DNA from: Pogonophryne albipinna
Lineage: Eukaryota > Chordata > Actinopteri > Perciformes > Artedidraconidae
Direction: 5' to 3'
Assembly (NCBI GenBank): GCA_028583405.1
Contig: CM053259.1
Span: 16,839,594 to 16,903,593, forward strand
Length of the DNA: 64,000 bases
Position numbers and translations under genes: made by a program. The notes beneath the pieces were generated by a model. It ran no database searches and was not told the DNA's origin. It saw only the letters and a list, made by a program, of their open reading frames with translations. Shown piece by piece: positions 25,019-36,236 of the stretch; position 1 is the stretch's first letter, and every line of letters starts with the position of its first letter.

Positions 25019-26020
25019 TCAGTATCTGGTGTGACCACCATTTGCCTCACGCAGTGCAACACATCTCCTTCGCATAGAGTTGATCAGGTTGTTGATTGTG
25101 GCCTGTGGAATGTTGGTCCACTCCTCTTCAATGGCTGTGCGAAGTTGCTGGATATTGGCAGGAACTGGAACACGCTGTCGTATACGCCGATCCAGAGCAT
25201 CCCAAACATGCTCAATGGGTGACATGTCCGGTGAGTATGCTGGCCATGCAAGAACTGGGATGTTTTCAGCCTCCAGGAATTGTGTACAGATCTTTGCAAC
25301 ATGGGGCCGTGCATTATCATGCTGCAACATGAGGTGATGGTCGTGGATGAATGGCACAACAATGGGCCTCAGGATCTCGTCACGGTATCTCTGTGCATTC
25401 ACAATGCCATCAATAAAATGCACATGTGTTCTTCGTCCATAACATACACCTGCCCATACCATAACCCCACCACCACCATGGGCCACTCGATTCACAACAT
25501 TGACATCAGAAAACCGCTCACCCACACAACGCCACACACGCTGTCTGCCATCTCCCCTGAACAGTGAAAACCGGGATTCATCCGTGAAGAGAACACCTCT
25601 CCAATGTGCCAGACGCCATCGAATGTGAGCATTTGCCCACTCAAGTCGGTTACGACGACGAACCGGAGTCAGGTCGAGACCCCGATGAGGACGACGAGCA
25701 TGCAGATGAGCTTCCCTGACAGTTTGTGCAGAAATTCTTTGGTTATGCAAACCGATTGTTGCAGCAGCTGTCCGAGTGGCTGGTCTCCGACGATCTTGGA
25801 GGTGAACATGCTGGATGTGGAGGTCCTGGGCTGGTGTGGTTACACGTGGTCTGCGGTTGTGAGGCCGGTTGGATGTACTGCCAAATTCTCTGAAACGCCT
25901 TTGGAGACGCCTTATGGTAGAGAAATGAACATTCAATTCACGGGCAACAGCTCTGGTGGACATTCCTGCTGTCAGCATGCCAATTGCACGCTCCCTCAAA
26001 ACTTGCGACATCTGTGGCAT
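25019..26020 (-). CDS. Tc1-like transposase, intact, 333 aa
   Basis: This encodes the DDE transposase that cuts and pastes the surrounding element at TA sites. Residues 1-50 hold a paired-like helix-turn-helix (STRAVARELNVHFSTIRRLQ). A basic linker with NRRPR (55-59) and a second helix-turn-helix (to about 115) follow. The catalytic residues are Asp147 (FTDES), Asp235 (QHDNARPH) and Glu270 (SPIEHVW). Thirty-four residues separate the last two, giving the DD34E signature of Tc1-type enzymes. The length is normal for the family (about 340). There are no internal stops. The ATG at 26,018-26,020 has A at -3, and the TGA is at 25,019-25,021. The sequence is Arg/His-rich. It could be active; expression cannot be judged. 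Confidence 0.95.
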   Translation of the reverse strand: MPQMSQVLRERAIGMLTAGMSTRAVARELNVHFSTIRRLQRRFREFGSTSNRPHNRRPRVTTPAQDLHIQHVHLQDRRRPATRTAAATIGLHNQRISAQTVREAHLHARRPHRGLDLTPVRRRNRLEWANAHIRWRLAHWRGVLFTDESRFSLFRGDGRQRVWRCVGERFSDVNVVNRVAHGGGGVMVWAGVCYGRRTHVHFIDGIVNAQRYRDEILRPIVVPFIHDHHLMLQHDNARPHVAKICTQFLEAENIPVLAWPAYSPDMSPIEHVWDALDRRIRQRVPVPANIQQLRTAIEEEWTNIPQATINNLINSMRRRCVALREANGGHTRY

Positions 26021-26048
26021 TGTGCTGTGTGATAAAACTGAACATTTT

Positions 26049-26318
26049 AGAGTGGCCTTTTATTGTGGCCAGCCTAAGGCACACCTGTGCAATAATCATG
26101 CTGTCTAATCAGCATCTTGATATGCCACACCTGTGAGGTGGGATGGATTATCTCGGCAAAGGAGAAGTGCTCACTATCACAGATTTTTTCAGATTTGTGA
26201 ACAATATTTGAGAGAAATGGTTATTTTGTGTATATAGAAAATGTTTTAGATCTTTGAGTTCATCTCATGAAAAATGGGAGCAAAAACAAAAGTGTTGCAT
26301 TTATATTTTTGTTCAGTG
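26049..26318. repeat. Tc1 terminal inverted repeat, right
   Basis: This is the reverse complement of 24,696-24,965, ending GTTCAGTG before the TA target. The transposase ATG lies 29 bp inside it, leaving a very short 5' leader. Confidence 0.93.
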
Positions 26319-26320
26319 TA

Positions 26321-28613
26321 GAACTCCTCCAAGCCCTTCTTCCAAAGCATCTACATTCAAGATAAATGGATCCTCAAACCTGGGGTAAGCTATTACCGGT
26401 GGGTTAGTTAAAACATCAACTAGAAAGTCTAAGGGTTTCTGGTGGGTGTCACACCAAACTATTTTCTGATTTGGGGGAGCCTGACCCTGTCTAGCTGATC
26501 AAGACTTACACTTTGAATTGGGAATTGGAGTTACATTGGCTGAGAGTAAGTCATACAGACACTTTGCATGGCGAGAGAAGTCTTGCACATAGCCTCTATA
26601 ATAGCCTAGGAAACCAAGAAGTTTACGCAGCTCTTTAATGTCAGTGAGGGGTTTAGCCTTTAGTGCTCTAACTGCAGATACTTCCCTTTCGTCCATTTTG
26701 TAACCCGCAGCAGAGATCACTTTTCCAACATAACGCACCTCATTTTTTAACAGTTCACATTTGTCTGGTCTAAGCTTAATTCCCCAGGCTTGCTGTCGCC
26801 TGAGAACAGAGCGCAAGTCCTCCACATGCTGTTCAAATGTTTTGCTGTAGACTAAGACATCGTCTAAATATGGAATGCATATTTTGTCTCTGAGACCTTC
26901 TAGGCTCTCTTCCATACTGCGCTGGAAGGCTGCAGGTGCATTTGTGAGGCCAAATGGAATTATATTCCATTCATACAGTCCCCATGGAGTTGTAAAAGCA
27001 GTGTACTTCTTTTAGTCTTCACTGATGCTACCTTGGTGGTAAGCTTTGCCTTGGTCCAGTACGCTGAACCACTCATTTCCACCGAGTCCATCAAGTATCT
27101 CCTGTATGCGCGGTATGGGGTGCCTATCTGGCGTTGTCTTTTTATTCAGCCCCCTGTAATCAATACATAGTCTTAGACTTCCATCCTTTTTTCTCACACA
27201 AACCACAGGTGGTGAGGCGGATTTACGAATGAAGCCTTTTTGCAGCAAGTCCTGAATGTGGTTCTTTACTTCCTCATACAATGGTCGGGGTATGGCGTTA
27301 TACGTTTTCGCTACTGGAACATCATCAGATAACTTAATGTCCATATTTAGGTTCTTTATGTAGCCTACCTCATCTTTGTGTGTAGCAAACGCACCTGATT
27401 CCTCCCTGAGCATTTGTTTAATGAATGTTTGTTGTTCACTTGTCAGGTGGTTCACATTAACAGGTGGATCCCACAGTTTGCCTTGGCCATCACTCTGACA
27501 CTTTTCTGTGGTTGGGTTGGGTGGAGTTTGACAATTTTCAACTACCACCGAGCTAACCTGATGTTCCTCTGAGTAAACAGGGTAGAAGTCTGTTATTCTT
27601 TGTATGCTCCCTATCACAATTTTACCTGGCACTGTGATGTCATGATGAGTGGTGTTGCTCACGTAGATGTTCACTTTGCGAGCAGAGCAAGATACATTTA
27701 TCAACTGACAGGTTATTTTGAGTCCCTCCTCGAGCGAGAGGTTCTCGTCAGGTTCAAACAGCATTTCGGTTTTAACTTTAAGGTTGGTTCCGACAGAGCA
27801 GGTAATGCACTGCATTTGCCTCCCTGGAACTACCACAGATTTATGCCCTGTCCTGACTGGGTGGGTAACATCCTGATGTGTAGCTCCCTGAATGAGGTTG
27901 AGTAGTGCTTCTGCCTTTGCTGTCCCCAGCCTTAGTGAGTTTCTGAGCAGAGCTATTCGTTCACCAAGTTTACTCTGGTCCTCCTCTCCCCCTTTCAAAA
28001 TCTCCTCAATAGCATTAAAACCTATTATGAGTCTCTGTGCAATGTCCCTGCTCACTATTGGAATTAGAATCTCATCAGAACATGCTATTTTAGCTTTTGG
28101 ATCACATAGGCTAAGACTAACCTCAACCCAACCCTGAAAAAGGATTTCAGAGCCATTGGCCGCTCTCAAGTCCAGCAGTTCATTTTCACTCAGAAGGTCA
28201 CTGATAGGATGGATTGTCAAATCAGGTAAGTTCTGGGACTTCCATGCTTCACTCACGATGGATACCTGTGTACCTGTGTCCCACAGGGCTTGAGCCTTGA
28301 TGTTATTTATTTTAAACCAAGCAAGACATTTTCTGCCTATCAGCTGTGCAACTCTCTTGCGTTTCATGCGAAGGTTGTGTGAGTTAGCTGGTTGGTCACC
28401 ATGTTTCATATTCGGTTTCAAGGGTACTGAAGTGTGGCTGGTGAGTTGAATGTTTTTGTCCTCCTGCCTTCTTTGTGAGCTTTTGGGCTTAACTGGTGAG
28501 GTATGATTAGGACGTGGATCATTGTGGGACTTGGATTCTAAGGTCATGACATGTCCCTCAGTCACAGCCTCTGCGGCTTCTGTTTTTCTCCAACTCTGCA
28601 GTCTTTTGCCCAA
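26321..28613 (-). pseudogene. gypsy protease and reverse transcriptase, stop-broken
   Basis: On the minus strand a 533-codon open frame (28,613-27,012) holds an aspartic protease with its catalytic DTG (ALWDTGTQVSIVSEAW, about 28,295-28,248) and the first half of reverse transcriptase (SPPVVCVRKKDGSLRLCIDY). One in-frame TAA at 27,012-27,014 interrupts the RT. The same frame then continues to 26,499 with the catalytic YLDD box (near 26,860) and the [13 protein letters not shown] region. A second stop (26,499-26,501) precedes a connection segment that runs into the Tc1 insertion. The order gag-PR-RT-RNase H-IN is standard for Ty3/gypsy. The copy cannot make a complete polyprotein. Confidence 0.9.
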
Positions 28614-28638
28614 TGTGTTTCACTGCCACACCGGAAAC

Positions 28639-29854
28639 CAGGGGCGGACTGGGACTAAAATTCAGCCCTGGAAACTGACCCAGTCCGGCCACATGAAATG
28701 TCAAATGTTAGAAATCCGCTGTTTATTATTTAAAGTTTTACGTCCGATTCGCTCCTTTTTTCCTCTCTGTACACAGCTCCAGTTTGATCATTGGCCTGTC
28801 ATCAGATTTAATTTTTAGTTGCTGCTGTAGCGGAAGTTTAGTAAAATTATTTTTGATGAAATACTCCAAATCTCCACCCTCCATAATTGCACTTGCTTCA
28901 GTTGCTTGCTACTTTTTAAGGGCAGTGATGAGTTACAGTACGAACTGAAGTTGATGCGATTTGATTGGATTGTGAGGCATGACGTGAGCCTCATCTGATT
29001 GGTCAATCCCTCAAAAAAATTTCACCAAGGGAAGCCAATTTCGGCTGGCCTCCTCTCGCAACAGAGTGCAATCTACTGTTTCACCATAACATCTAGAGGG
29101 GCGCTGTTTCACTCTTTGCAAAATACTCAATGAGAATGGGGGAGAGATGGGCCGGCAGAATAATTACCAAAACTAAACAAAGTGTTTTTATTTATTTATT
29201 AAAATTATTACTACAATGCAAAAAAACAGGGGAAGCCTGGCTTCCCTTGGCCTCCAGGAGAAAATGCCACTGAGTTCAAGGGATAATTCTCACCCACCTC
29301 TTGCTCTTGCCCTGCACTTGTATGTGCCAGTTGAGCTGGTTCTTCCAGCAGCTCAACTCTGTTCCTCATCATGAACGCAGGAGGCTGGCTGTATATCTGA
29401 ACTCGCGCGCTCATCATTCTCTTCATCATCTTGCACTTGTTCTAAGCTGCTGATGATAGTGCTTGTAGCAGCGCTGCTGCCAAAAAGGTCAGTCAATTTG
29501 CGACATTTATATGCTTCACCTGCGAGTGACTTCACCTTTTTTTCTCTTGCCTTCTCGGCCCACCTTTTTCTTTTCGTTTTCTTTGATTTTTATCGATGTC
29601 TTTTCATTCTCCCTGTCTGCCGCGGCGTCTAATCCCTTCTCTTCGTGTGGCCGGCCTTTTTTCTTCTTCGTGTGTGATTATTTGACATAAGAACCACACA
29701 ACTGCATTAGCGGCCGCTGTCGCCCTCTGTCGGCCGTCAGCGCAATTTAAATTATTACCTTTTTTTTTTTTTTTAAAGTGCCGGCCGTCAACGGCCCCTG
29801 ACGACCGGCCGTTCTGTGGTTCTCCAGATTCTACAGATGGCCAGTCCACCCCTG
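28639..29854. mobile_element. hAT element nested in gypsy gag, 1,216 bp
   Basis: The exact 8-bp duplication CCGGAAAC lies on both sides (28,631-28,638 and 29,855-29,862). The termini are CAGGGGCGGACTGG and inverted CAGGGGTGGACTGG. The right subterminal region is GC-rich with GGCCGTTCTGTGG and GCCGGCCGTCAACGGCC. No transposase frame is evident, so it is non-autonomous. It interrupts the zinc-knuckle codons at the end of gag. Confidence 0.9.
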
Positions 29855-29862
29855 CCGGAAAC

Positions 29863-30891
29863 AATGGTTGCAGTCTTTGTCTTGCTGACATGCGATGCAT
29901 CTTCTTCTTGGTCTCTTAACAGCATTTGCAGGGGTTTTATATTGAAAATCATCATTTTTCCTCTGATGCTCAACAGTTTGCAAGAGTGAGCTACTTGTCC
30001 TGTAAGCTCTCTGATTGCTGTATTGCTCTCTTCTATTTTTGTAAATAGTTATCTTTTGTTGGTTTGCTAGTTTTAGCAGACTTGGGAGTTGTTAAGGGGA
30101 TGCTTTCATCCTCACACTGCTCTACTGAGTTCAAACCTGCTCTATGACTGGTTTTAGTTGAAGCTTTCATCTTTTGTGCCCGCTCATTTTCATTATATTG
30201 AGCATTTTGCATTTTCTGCAGCAGTAACTCATCTGTACTGTTCTCGTCTTGCAGATACATTCTCATCTCTGCTCTTATGTTGTCATTGCACAGGCCTGTC
30301 ATAATAGACTGAAAACACTGACTTTGGACTAGCTTTAACCCACTGTCAATCTGGTGCTCAAGGCTACTAAAGCTCAGTGTATCCTAACCCGTTAATCCTG
30401 AAGTCCTTTCTGAATCCATTGGCTACAGCAGCACAGCAGCTGTTGTTGCTGATGGAGTCCCTGCCTCTGCGCTGAGTTTCGTTTTCCGGGGCCACCATGC
30501 CTGTGCGCTGCTCCTGAGACGACAAAGGCTGCGTGTGACCTCCCTGTTGAGCTTCCCTCGTGGGTTGCACGGGCTGATCCACCTGCTCCTCTCTCTCGTG
30601 GGCTGCATGCGGCGCTGCTCCATCGACGACGGTCTCCGGCTGGCTCTCTTGAAGAATGTCCAGTAGTTCGTTTAGTTCCAAAAGCACGGACATTCTTTCA
30701 TCCTCCATCTCCAACAGTTCCTTACTTTCACAAAACTGTATAACGTGCTTAACCAGGGCACGTCTGCCTTTATTTTGAATGTCCACATATCCTTTTCCAG
30801 TGAGGTTGCTACGCTCACAACACTGCTGAAATTCCTTTACAGTCAGTCCTAACAGTTTTTTTTTTAGAAAATCTTCTCTGTGATCTGACAT
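29863..30891 (-). pseudogene. gypsy gag, frameshifted
   Basis: The minus strand has an ATG at 30,891 and a 174-codon frame beginning MSDHREDFLKKKLLGL, rich in Glu, Lys and Gln. A second frame (30,302-30,033) continues the protein with a helical, charged stretch (MTGLCNDNIRAEMRMYLQDE). The two lie in different frames, so at least one frameshift exists. A CCHC zinc knuckle (Cys-X2-Cys-X4-His-X4-Cys spacing) can be traced at the end, but the hAT inserted at 29,854/28,639 splits it between its first and second cysteines. The N-terminal region has no domain that I can name. Confidence 0.75.
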
Positions 30892-31083
30892 CTTGTTTCT
30901 GACCGTACGCAGTTCGACCGGACTTTCTCACGGGAAAAACAACAAACGAGGCAGAGCCGTAGCCTACTAGCTACACTACACTTGAACTGTTAGCTTAGCC
31001 TAGCTACGAACCACGTTACCCGTCGCTCTCCAGTATCCGTCTTTACCGTGCTTTTCCGGGAACCTTTCGCCGTGAAGTTAATA

Positions 31084-31101
31084 ATCTCGGTAGGACCTCC
31101 A
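31084..31101 (-). other. primer binding site, tRNA-Gln type
   Basis: Three bases inside the 5' LTR the minus strand reads TGGAGGTCCTACCGAGAT. From memory this is complementary to the 3' end of vertebrate tRNA-Gln (CCA plus acceptor and T-arm bases), allowing one mismatch. It defines the direction of the element and its replication primer. Confidence 0.7.
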
Positions 31102-31104
31102 AAT

Positions 31105-31341
31105 TGTTACACCACTCATACCGCAAGGGTATTATAGGTGTAGAAAACGTTCATTTATTAAATTCCACAAAGCACATGTGCAAGATGTCAGCATCTCAAA
31201 ACGATCTCCAAGCACAACACACAGACACACTTCTTCTGTTCATCTCCAGCATGAGACAATGATGAACCATCAGATGATCTGCCCTCTTGTGGTATAAACA
31301 TGCATGTGCAGGTAGACAACCTCAACCTTATGGGTGCTACA
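31105..31341 (-). repeat. 5' LTR of the gypsy element
   Basis: 237 bp, TGTTACACC...GCTACA on the plus strand, so TG...CA bounded. It is the fuller of the two LTRs. On the minus strand an ATTTATT-type AT-rich stretch could be part of its promoter or poly(A) region, but I cannot assign this firmly. Confidence 0.85.
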
Positions 31342-32327
31342 TTAGCTTTACGTAGTTTTCGTCACTTTTAGTTTTAACTGTCACTGTATTTGCAGCAAAA
31401 ACCTTTTAACAGCTTCATGCCTAAAAACGTTTAAATAGCTAAACCATTTGTCGAAGGTTGTTACTGTAATTGACTGCATCTCCAAACTGAAATATAGATA
31501 TTTAACATTAATATTTGATTATGTAAAATGATGCAAAGTTTAAATAACATTGTTTAATTGTCCTTATCATTCGTCAAAATCTATTTCAGTCAGTCGGCAT
31601 TTGACAGCTGAGTTAAAGGTCAGTTAAAGTTGCTGTACTAATTAACATGACACTTCATGGATGGTATTTTTCTTTCTTAATAAAACACCTTACAGGACCA
31701 AATGCACTAAGGTAGACAAAGACACAAGAGGCTGTGATATATCATCTTTGAAAATGTCACCAACGCTCTCTGTGGGCTCAATTAAAGGGGGCCAATTTGC
31801 ACTCTAACTTGACTTGTGTTTGTCAGAGGAGCTTCAGGCTGGAAACTACAAGAGGCAATATAACAGCTAATGGCTGGTCTTGATCTCAGACTTTTCCTGT
31901 TAAGCAGACACTCCAGAGGTATGGCAGTGTCAAAATGTGACAAACCGCAGGACGTAATTTCCCAGAAACTTGTTTCAGGGGAATGGAAATAGAGGACACT
32001 GTGACAGAAACACCTTAGCACTGTCAAGGCTCTCCTCTCTAATATCCTTTATCATGACAACACACCTGCAACAGTCTGGCCCTGCTTTGTTATGCTTTTT
32101 AATTCTTAAGTTTGATTTCCTGTTTTTGTACTTCGGATTTAATTTAAGGACACTGTGATCAGCTTCGTTTATTAAAAAAATACTCTATAATTAAAAGTGC
32201 AGATCTGTTTAAAGCAGCAATAATGCCAAAATGGCTTCTTTACTCGCTAATTAAAATTGTGTTGCTTTAAAAAGTCAGGAGGAAAAGTCCAAATGTGTTG
32301 ATTATGTTCAATTGTATATATGTAATC
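31342..32327. other. gene-free spacer
   Basis: AT-rich unique-looking sequence between the gypsy element and the hAT at 32,328. I see no coding region, repeat or RNA gene in it. Confidence 0.5.
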
Positions 32328-32890
32328 CATGGGCGTAGGAAGCATCCTGAATGTGGGGGGGGACATTTTTAAAGGGGGGTGTGGGGCTCCTCCCCCACGA
32401 AATAAAATAGATTTCCTGTATTCTGGTGCATTTTAACAGGTGGTTTGATACTTTTATGTGGCTATACTAGCATGAGGAAAATGATGGGTACATTTTGTAA
32501 TTTCATCCAGTAGTAAAGAAAGGAAACATATTTGATTATTAATTCAGAGCCGTCTTTGAATTAATAAAAAGCAGTTTAAATGCCCATTTTTTGTACATTT
32601 ATATACAACAATAAATATTTGTGAGTGCATTGAGAGATATTGTTGTGGAGAGTCATTTATATATAAATCGCAAAATACATTTGTGAATCCTTCTGTGAGC
32701 ATTTATTAATATTGAGACTGATCTGACTCCATACAGATGTTAAGTTCACCTAGAAATGGTATCATTGACTTAAATGTTCAAATAAATGTTGCTCTTCTGT
32801 CTATATTGGTCATATGATGCCCCTTGACTGAAATGTTTCCTTTTCAATATCCCCACTGATTTCCTTAAAATTCTGGGATGAGATGGATGG

Positions 32891-32948
32891 ATGATTCAAT
32901 GTTGATGAAAGGGAAACTGTCATTTCCCTTTCATCAACATTGAATCAT
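32891..32948. repeat. perfect palindrome, 26-bp stem, 6-nt loop
   Basis: The arm 32,891-32,916 (starts ATGATTCAATG, ends AAAGGGAAA), loop CTGTCA, and the exact reverse complement at 32,923-32,948. There are no mismatches or bulges. RNA from either strand would fold into a near-ideal short hairpin. It is shorter than a typical animal pre-miRNA. Confidence 0.97.
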
Positions 32949-33216
32949 AACAAGTCATACTGAATGTAAATACAACTGACTCTAAAGTAAGTCCCAGTCT
33001 GTGACATTGGACATTTTGAAGACTCAAAGTCCCAAGCAGTAGAATATTAGCTATCTATGTAATGTGCACAGAAAATAAACAGTTAACTGAATACTGGGAT
33101 GGAAATGGCCTATAAGCACTCAGTAAAACATAATCACACACAAAAAGCTTCTGAATGATAAGAAGTATAATTAAAACATAATGCAAATTACCATTTTGAG
33201 AGAGAGTACCTTAAAG

Positions 33217-33270
33217 CAGGGGTTCCCAACCCCCAGGTGTTACTGCCGGGCCGCGAAATAGCTGTGAGTT
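33217..33270. repeat. possible hAT-type terminal sequence
   Basis: CAGGGGTTCCCAACCCCCAGG followed by a GGGCCGCGAAATAG stretch resembles the start of Charlie/hAT-like elements. The matching right end was not found, so it may be a fragment within the hAT at 32,328-34,135. Confidence 0.35.
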
Positions 33271-34209
33271 TATCGTAATATTTGCAGAATTATAAATATA
33301 TAAAAATATTTTCTCATAATATTTTTTTCAAAACGTGTTTAATTTTCGCACCTATATCAGTCATATTATTTCATCCAGTAGCCTAGTTCATCTTTCACCA
33401 GATAGCCGTTGAAAATGACTTTTGTGATGTTCCTCAGCCTGGTCTCAGCCTCTCGTGCGCACGAGAAAGTTACCGGTGCGCCAAGTAGGAAGAGGAGCGC
33501 ACAGGAGACAACCGTTTCATTGCAGACTGTTATGTTGATGTGGGGAAATGGCAGTGCATACATTATTTGAGATATATTTCAAACTCTGACTTCATTTTAA
33601 GGACATGTCGGCCAAGGATGTAGAGCTATTTGTTTAAGCACCGGATTGGCAAAACAGCAGAGTAAACCAGTCTGCCTTGATCTATGAATTCATGTCCGGG
33701 ACTCTCACGCTATCTGCTGCCCGCAGCTGTTTTGTAGAAGGAAAACCTCCTTCACTTCATGAAATGGCTGCAGGCAGCATCAGGAGGCAGCGGGACGTGT
33801 AACTCCGCCTCTGAGAAGTGCAGCACCAGCGGGTAAAGAGCTGTGCCTTTTTACGCACCGCCTTCGCTGTGTTTACCTTCATCAGAACAGCTTAAGAGTG
33901 ACTGCAGGCTGCTACGTGTTAACCACACACACCTCTACACACATCGAACTGCCCGATTACTTATTATGGAATGGAGTTGATAGTGAAGCACTGACACAGC
34001 GCTCTACAGAGTGCGGCGAGTGGATAGACCGATTCACGGACTTTCCACATGGTAAAAGTGGGGGGGTCTAAACTAATCATTTGAAAAAGTGGGGGGGACT
34101 TGTCCCACCCTCATATAATGGCTGCGACGCCCATGATGTAATCAGCTAAATAACAACCTAATTGTTGAGAATAACATCCACAGCAGGTTGTGATGGGTGT
34201 GCATGTACT

Positions 34210-35173
34210 GGGTCATTCTACAGAAAAGGTGGAAGTACTGTCACTTACTTTTGCAGACACCAAAATACATGACGTTGACCTAATACTCACATTCATTATA
34301 TACGTTGAATAAATAGAGATTGTCTTTGCAATGGTACTAAATAAAAAATGGTTTTATACATAAATTGCAATTTATTTAAAATGCCAAGTTCAAGGAACTG
34401 CCTTGTCACTTTGATCATACATGGAAGTGGAACCTATAGTTTTAATTTAAAATGGTTTTTTTTCAATAAATAAATCTAATTTATATTTACATAACATTAC
34501 AAGCATTAAATATAACAATGAAATGGTAAAAAAACGCAAATTATTATTAATAATATCAAATAAATGTCAGTCACCCAAAATTACGTCATTGGTGTTACTG
34601 CTACCCAAAACGCTTTTATTTTTGAAATAATGTACTGTCTCTGAAGTGCCTCCTGTAACAAGAGATCATTTGAGGCAGTGGACAAAGACATAAGGAAAGT
34701 CAGATACTTCTTACTTTGTTTGTTAAAGGTGTCATTTTATCTTCAAATTTTACATGCGTGTTTCAAGTCTGTCATTAGTGTTACTCATTGCATAGCCCTA
34801 GGGGTGAACATTTGAATGGGAAAATGTATTGTATTGAAGAGTTAAACGATTTTGATATTGACTGAAGCCATATTTGGTCTGACACATTGCAGCCATTTTG
34901 TTAAAATGGTAGTGTTTTCTCCAAATTGTCACTGGTTTTACCGTCACTGGTGTTACTCTTCTTCCTGGTAACACGTAACACCATTGACATTCCTATACAA
35001 ATAAGCTTTGTATAATGTATAAAAATAATAAAAATACTTTAAGCTCTACTTGTTGTGGATTCATCAAGGTAAGAGTTAGTTATTGCTATTTAACAGGTTT
35101 TAGATGTGTTTAGAAGGAATATATTTCAGCAGATTTGTATCACCCAGATTCCACCTTTTCTGTAGAATGACTC
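34210..35173. mobile_element. TIR element with 4-bp duplication and internal motif array, 964 bp
   Basis: The left end is GGGTCATTCTACAGAAAAGG and the right end is the inverted form of GAGTCATTCTACAGAAAAGG; the match continues to about 25 bp. TACT flanks both ends (34,206-34,209 and 35,174-35,177). Inside, GTCAYTRGTGTTAC recurs at about 34,586, 34,771 and 34,941, with its inverse (GTAACACCATTGAC) at about 34,975. The termini resemble those of the element at 55,339-56,641. No coding frame is present. Superfamily is unknown; 4-bp duplications are made by Sola, Ginger and some Academ elements. Confidence 0.75.
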
Positions 35174-36156
<983 letters not shown>

Positions 36157-36236
36157 CATGCACACACACATGAACACACACTCTTACCTCACCAGCCCAC
36201 TTATACCTGGTGTGTTTTAACCCCTATGGTTTAACG

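Larger units (their letters stand above)
24696..26318 (-). mobile_element. Tc1/mariner element, full length, 1,623 bp
   Basis: The element has 270-bp terminal inverted repeats (24,696-24,965 and 26,049-26,318) that differ at one visible base, three positions from the end (CATTGAAC versus CACTGAAC). TA is present at both borders (24,694-24,695 and 26,319-26,320). It encodes one complete transposase on the minus strand. It sits inside the gypsy RT/RNase H region and so is younger than that insertion. Everything needed for mobility appears intact. Confidence 0.95.
22055..31341 (-). mobile_element. Ty3/gypsy LTR retrotransposon carrying three later insertions
   Basis: The element lies on the minus strand: 5' LTR (31,105-31,341), tRNA-Gln-type primer site, gag, protease, reverse transcriptase, RNase H, integrase, polypurine tract, 3' LTR (22,055-22,186). 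The RT-RNase H-integrase order is that of Ty3/gypsy elements. No envelope gene is seen. Removing the nested Tc1 (24,696-26,318) and two hATs (23,852-24,568 and 28,639-29,854) leaves about 5.7 kb. The coding parts are broken by stop codons, frameshifts and the insertions. The two LTRs differ at four of about 127 aligned bases, and the 3' LTR lacks about 105 bp. A clean target duplication is not visible (GTTAA on the left, TTAGC on the right). Confidence 0.92.
32328..34135. mobile_element. hAT element, 1,808 bp
   Basis: The exact 8-bp duplication ATGTAATC flanks it (32,320-32,327 and 34,136-34,143). The ends are CATGGGCGTAGGA and inverted CATGGGCGTCGCA. G-rich subterminal blocks (GTGGGGGGGGAC and GTGGGGGGGAC) occur at both ends. 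No transposase frame survives. It contains the 26-bp palindrome at 32,891-32,948. It also contains a stretch from about 33,217 (CAGGGGTTCCCAACC) that looks like the end of another hAT-type element. Confidence 0.88.

Noticed and set aside
25080..26032. Plus-strand open frames opposite the Tc1 transposase
   Set aside because: They are shadows of the intact minus-strand DD34E gene and show no domain.
22050..31346. Target-site duplication for the gypsy element
   Set aside because: The flanks GTTAA and TTAGC do not match as a 5-bp repeat, and only TTA-type overlap is visible, so none is claimed.
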